The notes under the pieces are model-generated. The model was not told the origin of the DNA and made no database searches. It worked only from the letters and a program-made list of their open reading frames with translations. DNA of 64,000 bases from Guillardia theta CCMP2712 (Eukaryota; Cryptophyceae; Pyrenomonadales; Geminigeraceae). Numbering within the stretch: the stretch's first letter is position 1; the number at the start of each line of letters is the position of its first letter. Positions 54,318 through 64,000 of the stretch are shown piece by piece. The stretch is taken from the NCBI RefSeq assembly GCF_000315625.1, contig NW_005434663.1, positions 738,666 to 802,665 on the forward strand, read 5' to 3'. The position numbers and the translations under genes were made by a program.

Positions 54318-57300
54318 ATGCAACGAGCGACTCATCCCTCTCCCTCTCCCTCTCCCTCTCCCTCTCTTCCCTGTCCCTCTCCTCCTCTCTTCCTCTCTCT
54401 CCTCCTTCTCTTCCTCTCCTCTCCTCTAGCTTCATGTCAGTTCTGGGACACGGCAGAGCCCGCGTTCACATGGGCCAGCGGGGGAGCTATCCTCACTGTG
54501 CGAGGGTTCTTCCCGACCTTGAACTACACTTGCAGTTTACTCCCATCTGCTGCCCAGCAAACTCCTGTAGCATGCTCGCCGATCGCAAACCAACAAATGC
54601 AAACGGAGCTCAGATTCTCCCTGCCAGTTTGGCAGCTGGCAGCCCAGGATGCGATCGTGCAGATCGCCGATGCCACCACAAGGAAAGTTCTCAAGGGACC
54701 AGGAGGGGCGTCAGAGAAGATCACGATCGTGAGATTTTCCGTCATGTATTGTTGTAACCTATCTCTTACTCCTATTCGTTCAGATGCCGGTCTGGACTAG
54801 CAAGTCGGCCATACAAGGGGCAGCGACTGGAGGAACTGCGCAGGGCTCGCAAGCATTCACAATCTCAGGGCTAGGATTCGATCGCGATTCCTCCAACTAT
54901 GTCTGTAAGTTCATCCGCTACGAGTCCAGCTCTCCCACAGCTGATGTCGCGCAAACTCTTCCATTCCAACCGATGAACAGCGCTGAGTTGGTTTGCTCTA
55001 CACCCACCTGGAGCTTCGAGGGGAGCACAGGCGACAATGCGGGCAAGGCCCTGGTCCTGGTAGAGAAGGGAGGTCAGGTTGTGATGTACCAAGGAGTCTC
55101 GTCGGGGAATGAATATTTCTTTTCAACGGTCTGGAGGATAGATGGGAGCTCCGGGTACTCGTCGCCCGGTCAAACCATCACCATACAGGGCTATGGCTTC
55201 GGGACCTTGCAGGATCAGTATCTTTGCAGCTTTGAGTCCACAGGTCTCACTGTGCAGTCCCAGGCATCCAGCGTATCACCTTCGGAGCTGCATTGTGTCT
55301 TGCCTGGTTGGACGGCGAGGGCCCAGACGGTAGATTTAACCTTGTACAAGGTCAAGTGCAGGGGCATCAACTATGAGGTTTCCTCTTGCAAGACGACAGT
55401 GCAACTTCAAGGAACTTTGAATTCGCGGACGCCATTCCAGTTCTTGACATCGATCCACAACTACTCGGCATCCACCAGTTATGCAGCGAAATCAGTGCCA
55501 AGTTTCCTGACAGTGCATGGAGGAGGATTTGATGGAGGTTCTTTCAACTACACGGTGGAGATCAAGTCGCTGACGGACTCGAGTCAAGTCTTGACTATCC
55601 CCGTCCGAGCCTCAGATGTTTCTGGCTCCTCAATCACTGTGACTCTGAGCGAATGGATCTTCACCCCGAACATACTCTGCTCTATAATTGTGTTTCAGGG
55701 ATCTCAAATCATTCCCAATGTCGGAGCTTCAAAGGCTGAATTCACCTTCACGTCGATGTGGAGCGACTACCAGGACGGCATCCTACCCTTGAGAGGAGGA
55801 GCTTCATCTGGAAATGAAGTGCTGACCATCTTTGGGAATGGATTCGTGTTTCAGGCTCAATTGGATCAATCAGAACAATACTTTTGCACGTTTTCAACGG
55901 AGACGATGCGAATGAATGCAAGCAGGTCCGTGGTCATATCAAGCACCGAGATCGCATGCACGACCCCAGACTGGGGAGCGATGTACACTGCTATGAAGAC
56001 TGTCTTGTCGTTGCACAAGGGTAACTATACGTACCCGAATACCGCAGAATATGAGTTTTCCCCGTCGTGGAGCTCCTTATCCATCACGTATGGCTCCTTC
56101 AGTGGAGGGGAAACACTGTCTGTGTTCGGTTCGGGGCTGAACATATCGGCGAAGTACAGATGTAAGTTCAGTTTCAATGAAGACGAGGTCTTTGCTTGGT
56201 CGGACGAAGTATATCCGTACGACACAACCAAGATTGTCTTCACAACTCCCCGATGGCAGTATCTGTCAAGGAACAACGTTCGAATATACATCTTCGAAGG
56301 AGACAAGAAGCTCATCAACGAGCTCGAGTCCGACTTGTTTGCTGGGATCATCTTCCGATTCGTCGTCGGCGTGCTTGTCTCAGCTCCTCGATTGGTCCTG
56401 CAGACCCCCGACGTCGGCCATCTTTTCTTGCGTCCTGACACGTTTTCCGTGATCCCGATAGTCATACACATCACCAGCAGCGACAGTCAGGTGGCAAACG
56501 CTACGGGCGACGTTTCCTTCCAACGAGACGACCAGATCCTACCTGAGGGGAAGCAAATCTCCGTCTACTGCCTGCGGCCAGGGGCTGTTTCGCTGGTTCT
56601 AACGGTCAGCAACGCGGACGGAAGCAACAACTTCGCAAACAAGGTCACGGTCGTCTGCTCTGCAGGCTTCCGCTTCAGCTCTCCGCAGCTGGAGGTAAAG
56701 CCCAGCTCACCCCCAGCAAACGTCACGTTGACCCTGGACTCCGAGATCAGTCAGCCCCTGAGGGTAGAAGTTACCTCAGGCAATCTAGAGCTGCTCACAG
56801 TGTCGCCGCTGCAGCTAACCTTCAACCGATCCAACGAGAGCGCTGAGATCTCGGCGGTGTGGGTAGGAGCTGGAGCCACCAACATCTCAGTCAGAGGAGT
56901 CACAGACAGCGGCAACCTGCTGTTCGCGCACTCTACGGCCTCGCTTGGTGTCCGATGTGAACCGGAAATTCTCTTCAGCCCGAGCGCTTTGCGCCTGAAT
57001 GCTGGTGAGACGATCCGATTTTCTGTTGAACTCCGTCCTCCTCCTACCCTCCCTGTCACCTTTAGAGTGCTAGCAGACAAGGAAGGCTTCTTAGAGTTCG
57101 ATCGGCAAGTTTCCTTCGGGGCGAACATAACCGGGCCCAAGGAGATCACGGTAAAGTACGTGAAGGCAGGGCAGACGACGTTGAGACTTGTGGCCGAGAG
57201 TCCAGGGATGCTGAGCAAGCTATCGTCCAATTGTTCCACTGAAGACGCCAGGAGGTGTTCTCAGGTGTTTGCAAACGCCAACGGCTGCGACTTCTCGACG

Positions 57301-60300
57301 CTCTACACGTCAAGAGATGAATGGAACCTGCTGCTGACCCAGCTGTCGCACGCGGCGGGAGTACAAGACTGCTCCTCCTACTTCGACTGCCTGAGAGTCT
57401 CCTGCTGTAGCTCACCGCCAGCCTTGACCTGCTCAAGGGCCCTGCAGGACAAGCACTGCAGTCTTGATCTGATCCTCCCTCGCCTCTCGAAGGTCGAGGA
57501 TGCCTCCTATGACTTCGGGGTGGTGCCGCTGGACTCGCAGCAAACTCTGAAGCTCTACCAGAGCTGGACCCCCAACCTCAACTGCATGCCTTTCGTCCCT
57601 TGTGCATGGAGCTCTTGCTTTCCTGGCAACGGAAACTACGACGGGATGACATCGCATGCGATGGTGATCCTCTCCCTTCCCAGCTTGTCCCTCGACCTCG
57701 ATCAAGTCCATCTGCAGCAGGGAGGCAGTCAGAGAGTGACTGTCTCTCTAGATATCCGCCCGTCAGCTCCTGTACTCGTCAAGATCACGATCGTGAACGT
57801 TCAGAGCGTGACGAGTTTACCTGTTGCGGTTGCCCATCCGTCTGAGATCGTGCTGCAAGGCTCCAGCGCTGCAACCTTCGACCTGACTTGGGCGGGTGTA
57901 GGGCGAGCAGACGTGGTCCTCACATGCTCGGGGGGGGCTGAGTACGAGAACGTCTCTAGGGTGCACAGCAAGTTTGTGACCTGCCTTCCTGGGATTGAGC
58001 TGGAGGTGTACAGTGGGGATGGATACAAGCAGGATCTGAGCACAGTGATGACGCGTGCAAACGTCAATGTCTCCCTTGCTGTAGCCGCTGGCTTCACTCT
58101 CTTCGGACGTGTTGACGTCGGTCTTCAGGGCTCTCAAGGAACTTTCTTGCAGCCTGCTCACTTTTCTCTCTCCGGTCCCTCCCCCGTGCTGGTGCACCTG
58201 GCGACGGCGCAGACAGGCTCTTTCTCGGTTGATGTCAGCCTGGCAACAGCTGGAGCTGGCGAGCAGTTCATAGTTGCCTCTCAAGGACTCGGGTACACGA
58301 GTGGGGAGATGTCGATAGTGGGTTATGGTGGTAGAGACTTTGCAGGTCGATACGAGGTGGGAGTGATTCATTGGGACTACTACTATGACAGAGTGACAGA
58401 ATCAGCTCTACGGGGGTCAAACTACTCGCTCATGGGCGCAGACACCTTCTCGATGCCACCTGGCGGAGCTGAGATTGCGGTAGAGAGATGTATGAAACAA
58501 GCTGCCGGTCAGTCGATCGTCGTGGACGGAGTCTTGCGGTTGACCGGACACACTGGGATAGAAGTGAAGGGATGTCAGCCTAAGATGAACTTCAGCGTTG
58601 ACGGAGGGAGTTTGAGCCATGTCTCGTTCGAGAGCGGACGTTGCATCGTCACCGGACTGACGTGCGCCATCTCCCTCCAAGGATACGGAGGCTCCGGTTT
58701 TCACGGCTACTTCCAGACGGGCTTCGCAAACTTCTCGATCAACTCCAACGGCACTGGATACGACTGCTCCCTTGGCTGTCTGGTGAACATGGCAAGAAGC
58801 CCTTTGGCCGCCGCAGAAGAGCAGACTTGTGCTCTGAATGTTACAAACTGCACAGATGGGTATGTTGGCAATGCAGTGGTCGTGTTTGGGAACGTCATCT
58901 CGTTCCGACCGAAGCTGCTTGTTGTTGTCTTTCCAGATATCATGCTGAGCCCTGCGAGTTTTCACCTTGGTGCGAACCAGACCGCTCTGATTCAAGTGAG
59001 ACCATTAGAGACTGTGACAGCTGGAGTTTCGTTCAATCTCAGCACAAACTCTTCCTTTCTTCACGTTCAAAACTTCAGGTTCGAGACGGGAGACAACAAG
59101 AAAGACGCCAACGTCTCGTTTGTCATCGAGCGAAGGGGCGGAAGCTCGGGAGTTGCCTCACTGCTGGTGCAGGCGAATCACGTCGGAAACTATGCCTGGT
59201 TCAGACGATCGTTGGTTGTGACGCTGATGCCAGATTTCAAGTTTGTGTCTACCTCAATCACTCTGCAGAGATTTCCAGGACAAGGTTTGATCCAGATTGC
59301 TCCCGACACGTCTCTGAACAAAGACACCCTACTGCATGTCGAAATCGTCTCAGACTTTGGACAAGACTGGACAAAGATTAATTTCGGGCGAAAGATTCTG
59401 CTGGTGCCCGACGTCGCGCTACTCAAGTCAGCTGATACCGGATTTCTCTCGATTCCCATAGAGCACGGTGGCTCCGACTCATCGTCCATCCCCAACATTG
59501 TGAGCGGGACGGCAGTCGTAAGATTCTTTGTGAATGACACTCAGAGCAACTACAACGGAGTCGGACTCCTGTCTCCTTCTCAGACTGTCGCCGTGTCAGT
59601 GAAGCCAGGGTTTCACGTCAGCTTCGACCCCACGAGGACGTACAAGATCCAAAGGCTCTCGAGCTTCGAGTTCTCCTTGAAGCTCGACTTCCCAGCTGAC
59701 TCTGACCTCAGCATCAACCTGATGAGGTCGTTCAACATGACCATGTCTCAGACTGGCTCGTTGCCCGTTAGGCGGGGGGACGTGGGGCCCTTCCAGATCA
59801 ACGTCCCTCACGACGGGTCTGTGGGGTTGTCTACTTACTCGTTGATCGTCAGCGGCGCCAGCGGCAACTACGCAGGAGTCACAGCCATGGAAGTACTGAA
59901 GGTGTCGATGCTGCCAGGCCTCGTCCTGTCCGTACCCCAGCTCGAGCTGCAGTACTCCAGAGCTCCCACCACTTTCACCGTCCGTCTTGACACTCAGCCT
60001 ACGGAAGATGTCATGTTCTCTGTTGAGAACTCCAACCCGTCTGTGCTGAATGCTACAGGCTCCATCTTCTTCCCTGCCAACTCGTGGGATGTCGATCAGG
60101 TTGTAGCTGTCACGTGGATCAAGGCGGGGAGGGCTACTCTGTCGTTCAAGGCGAACAGCCCCGGAGGCAACTACCAGGACGTTGCTTGCTGTGACATCAA
60201 CATCGTTGCCTACCCAAGAATGTTTGTCTCGCAGTCAGACGTTCTCCTGCAAAAGAATGTGGTGCTAAACATCTCAGTTGGCCTCCCGACCGTCCCCTCT

Positions 60301-63300
60301 CAACACGCAGTCGTGCATGTCACGAGTCTGCCAGAGGGAATCGTGAGTGTGGATCAAAGTCTATTCTTCCCAGCTTCCTCCAGCTCCACAATGGTTCTGT
60401 CTATCCGATATCTCAGCCACGGGAAAGCGACCTTGTCCTTGAAGGTGACGAGCGCGGACAGTGCTGTGAATGGAGTGGTAGGATACGTGTACGTCGACGC
60501 GCTTCCAGGCTTCACGTTCTCTCAGTCTGACGTCAGCTTGTACAGCTGCCCTAGGACCCTCCAGTGCAATGTCACCATCGAGTTCTTCCCCGACCTCGTC
60601 CCGGACCAGCCAGTCACAGTCCTCCTGACCTCCTCCGACCCGTCAGTCGCCACTCTCTCGCCGGACTCTGTGTCGTTCCTCCCCAACTCAACCTCTACCC
60701 AGCGCAAGACGTTCACCATCTTCTACCGCTCCCCAGGATTCGCCTGCGTCAGCTTCGCCGCCACCAGCCTCGGCAACTACAACGACATCTCCTCGGGAGG
60801 CGTCAACGTCCGGGCCCTGCCGGACTTCAGAGCCGTTGGCTCGACTTTCCGAAGTGTCAACAGCTGGGAGACTGACAGCCCCTTCGACTTTGATGTCGCT
60901 CATCCTGCCGTCTACGTCCAGAACCAGACCAGCTCCAACATCACCATCACCCTAACTGAGATCCCTTCGGAAGAGGTGCTGGTCATGATCGTGAGCTCGA
61001 ACCCAGATATCGTCTCGCACACAAGCTCCTTACGCTTCCCTCGGGGGTCTCTGACAGCACAGACCATCACTGTGACCTTCAAGCGGTACGGCAGCTGCTT
61101 CCTCAGCTTGTACGGTCAGGGCGGAAACTATGAGGGAGCGAAGTGGGAGCAAGGCATCTCGGTGAAGGCACTCCCGACGTTCCTCCTACCGGAGAGGATC
61201 ACCCTGGACTATCACTCGCAGTACAGCATCGTCCTTCAACCTTCTGTTCCTCTCGTCGGAGACGTCAACGTCTCGGTGACTGTTGAGCTCCCCGACCGGA
61301 TGAACGTCATCACACCCATCGTCTCCCTCCGAGCCAATCAAACGGCCGTGGCTGTCGTGCAGCATGTCAACCCCGACTACACCAAGATCAAGGTGCTGGC
61401 CTACGGGCCCGGGTCAAACTACAACTACGTCGAGCAGATCATTATCGCAACTCTCAACTATCCAGGGTTCTCGCTGTCAGCCACCACGTTGCACGTGCAA
61501 CGATGGTTCAACGGCTCGATCATCGGGCCTGTCCGGGGGCAAGCAGAGCTCTACCTGACGCCCAACTTCGCTTCAAGCGCCTCCATCGTCATCAACATCA
61601 ACAATCAGAACCAAAACATCATTGCAGTCACGGAACCCAGCAACTTCCAGCTCGAGTACCCGGTACTTCTCCTCCACCACCACCCCTCCTCTCACTGAAA
61701 CTTTTGCAGACTAACAGTATCGTGTCCAAGCTCGTACGGGTAGAGCACAAAGGTATTGTTGGCAGGTCTGTGCTTGCCTTCGGTACCCCAGCTACCCAAG
61801 GCATCATCATGCCTATACCTCTCGTCACTGTCCTTGCGCATGCTGGCTTCAGCCTCTCTCAGACCGCCGTCACCATCCAGAGAAAGGGAAATGGGAAAGT
61901 CACCTTGTCCTTGGACACCCCACCGCAATCTGACACCACCATCTTCTTCTCCTCCTCTAATCCCGCCATCCTGTCAGTTCAGCAGACCGTGGTGTTCTAC
62001 AAGAGCGAGACTATCGGCCAGACTGTCCGTTTCGAGCACATTAGCCCTGGTCTAGCCTATATTAACTTCGTCGCTCAGAGTCAGACCGACGACTACAACG
62101 GGGCAGCCGCCTACCATGCCGTGGCTGTCACATGTAAATTCGGCCTGGTGTTTGACAAGAGCACCATCTACGTCCCTGCTCCCCCCACAGCTGGAGGGTT
62201 GACCACCCTCGCAGTGGCCCTGGAGACTCCCAGCTCGACTAACGTTACCCTCCACTTGGCGTCCTCCGACGAGAGCAAGGCGACGCTGGTCAACCCGACG
62301 GTCTTCTTCGTCAGCGGGAGCACGGAAAAAAAGAACATAAGCATCTCCTATGTCGCCTCGTCCACGGCCTCCAACCCCGTGTTCCTGACCGTAACGCTAG
62401 AGACAGCAGCTGGTTCGGTGTACTCCAACGTGTCAGTGGACCCCGTTCCTCTCGTCAGCCTCGGAAAGTTTCTCTTCTCATCTCAGGATGTTTTCGTGCA
62501 GAAGGGAAGAAGCATTCAGGTGGAAATCTGGCCCAACGTCCCCCCTGATAGCGACGTGACAGTGAGCATTCAAAACTCCAACTCTACCATCGCTCAAGTG
62601 TCAGGAGCGATAACCTTTCTAGCGGGTAGAACTGACCGCCTGACGTTCACCGTCGTTCACAGAAGCTTTGGGTCTTGCCGATTGAGCTTCACTGCAAGCA
62701 GCAAGGGAAACTTCTTCGGGGTTGTCATGGACAATGCAGTGAATGTCACAGCAAGCTACGGGTTCAGGGTGTTCGAAATGAGTTTCGGCACTTCAGGTTT
62801 CGTCCCTGGATCCGAGGTGCAGGTTGGACAAGTTTTCAAGCTGCAGGCGCAACAGACGTCTCCCCTTTCCCGACGGAGTTTTTTCATTGCAACTGACGTG
62901 CCGGTGACCTCAACGACGAGGATTGTGGTCGTTTCTTCGAACACGACATGTGTAGTAGCCGGGGACCCTGTAATCCTGGAGCCAGGAGGCTCCCCGTACA
63001 AAACATTCCAAGTCAGATATGGCCTCCTGCCTTGCTCCAGCGTCATCTCGTTCAGGGCTGAGACTACAGGAAACTATCTCGGGGTTGAGTCTGGAGCACT
63101 TGACATCGTGTCTCTACCATCGTTGACTTTCTCTTCCGTCAGAGTCAACGTTCAGTACAAGTCGTATGGCTTCTTCTCTGTCTCCCTCAGCGATCCTCCG
63201 ACGTCGGACGTCAACATCACGGTGGAGTCATCGGATCCAACCATCGCCAGCTTCACCTCTTTCTTGGTCTTCTCCAAGAACAGCACAGGTCCACCTACCG

Positions 63301-64000
63301 CCCAGGTCATGCTCACCTACATCAGCCAGGGCTCCTTCGCTCTCAGCTTTTCTGCAGCAGGAGGAAATTACGATGGGCTGCAGTGGGATAACGCAGTGCT
63401 CGGCCTGACCAGCCCGGGCTTGATTTTCTCCTCGACCCTTCTGCAGATTGGCTTCGATGCGTCCATGTCTTTCTCCATCCGCCCCGACACTGTTCCGACC
63501 GAAGTGGCTCTCTTGTACGTGACCAGCTCGCAGCCGGTCATAGCAGAGCCGCTGCTGGAGGTGTACAATCTCAGTGCTGGAACAATTGACAACATCACGA
63601 TCACTGTCAGGTCAACTTGCTCGTCAAGCCCAAGTTTCTGCATCCGGACTGGCTCCGCATTCCTCAGCTTTCGCGCTGTCAGCAACCTGGGAAATTATGA
63701 CGCGATGGAAAATCTCCGGGCGGTCGAAGTTCGCGTGCGATCTCCCGGGTTCGACTTGTCGGTGACGTCAATCAACCTGCAGCGGTACCCAGGAAGCAGC
63801 GTCTTCTACCTCTCCCCTCGAGTCCTCGTCAACGTGGATACGGTCGTGTTTGCTCGATGTATGGATGAGACAGTCTGTCTCGTGCAGCAAGCGCTTGTCA
63901 TGCCGGCGGGTTCCGACGTGACCTCCAAGTTTAACTTCACAGTGTCCTACCAATCTGTAGGGCAGACGTTTGTGAGGTTGACGGTGGAGAATCCTCAAAA
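54318..64000 (+). CDS. Giant secreted protein: TIG/IPT domains plus at least 21 beta-sandwich-like repeats, 3' end outside window
   Basis: Exons 54318-54728, 54784-61662 and 61710 to beyond the edge join in phase, giving more than 3,190 aa with no stop. Residues 1 to about 40 are a signal peptide (LFLSLLLLFLSSPLASC). Residues 40 to about 560 contain a series of TIG/IPT domains with G-x-x-[LI]-T-[IV]-x-G-x-G-F and late P-x-W motifs (for example QTITIQGYGF, EVLTIFGNGF, ETLSVFGSG). From there to the edge are at least 21 modules of 85-100 residues. Each starts like F-x-[LF]-S-x-x-x-[LIV]-x-[LV]-Q and ends like a-x-GNY-x-[GD]-[VIA]. They resemble bacterial Ig-like or Calx-beta folds. Two inserts break the array: a Cys-rich block at residues about 950-1090, and a Gly/Tyr/Cys block at about 1315-1515. 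N-glycosylation sites are frequent. A cell-surface or scale/periplast role is likely. No membrane anchor is seen yet. Confidence 0.88.

Overview
This is a nuclear genome window from a eukaryotic, plastid-bearing protist. Most genes are split by very short GT-AG introns (mostly 43-90 nt) that I could place by joining conserved protein motifs in phase. There are no operons, no ribosome-binding sites and no recognised tRNA or rRNA genes. An EsV-1-7 cysteine-repeat gene and a DUF3119 (plastid-type) gene, together with GC-rich intron-dense coding, point to a cryptophyte alga of the Guillardia type. A stramenopile alga is the main alternative. Two runs of exactly 100 N (16663-16762 and 29259-29358) are assembly gaps of conventional length.

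Layout. 1-2193 (-): a secreted alpha/beta-hydrolase running off the left edge. 2976-4079 (-): a six-exon protein with three EsV-1-7 repeats. 5369-7427 (+): a coiled-coil / receptor-like-kinase / RING fusion. 8587-13025: three members of a small basic protein family, two with nearly identical 3' halves. 13167-16976 (-): a many-exon protein with a probable PH domain. 17674-19027 (-): a DUF3119 protein. 19538-21123 (-) and 22479-24052 (+): a divergent pair of paralogues with C-terminal TRAF-like zinc fingers. 25812-26887 (+): an EF-hand protein. 27248-29590 (-): TUG/ASPSCR1 (UBL plus UBX). 30610-33413 (+): a calpain with all three catalytic residues. 34750-36198 (+): an ELO fatty-acid elongase. 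36361-36943 (-): a BUD20/ZNF593 homologue with a degraded zinc finger. 38084-42571 (-): a beta-helix protein fused to two tandem TPR-like modules. 44977-47304 (-) and 48665-50992 (+): two nearly identical TCP11 genes forming a 2.29-kb inverted duplication. 51262-54107 (-): a TPR-like protein of unknown function. 54318 to the right edge (+): a giant secreted protein with TIG domains followed by at least 21 beta-sandwich-like repeats.

Between genes lie many microsatellites and minisatellites. Two recurring types of intergenic sequence also stand out: short islands very rich in GGCC/CCGG and GTAC/GTGAC palindromes, and stretches rich in TACCCC/GGGGTA. The genes are not an obvious pathway. They are a mix of housekeeping functions (elongase, TUG, BUD20, DUF3119) and lineage-specific architectures. 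The most interesting items are the kinase-RING fusion, the EsV-1-7 gene, the beta-helix/TPR fusion, the inverted TCP11 duplication and the giant repeat protein.
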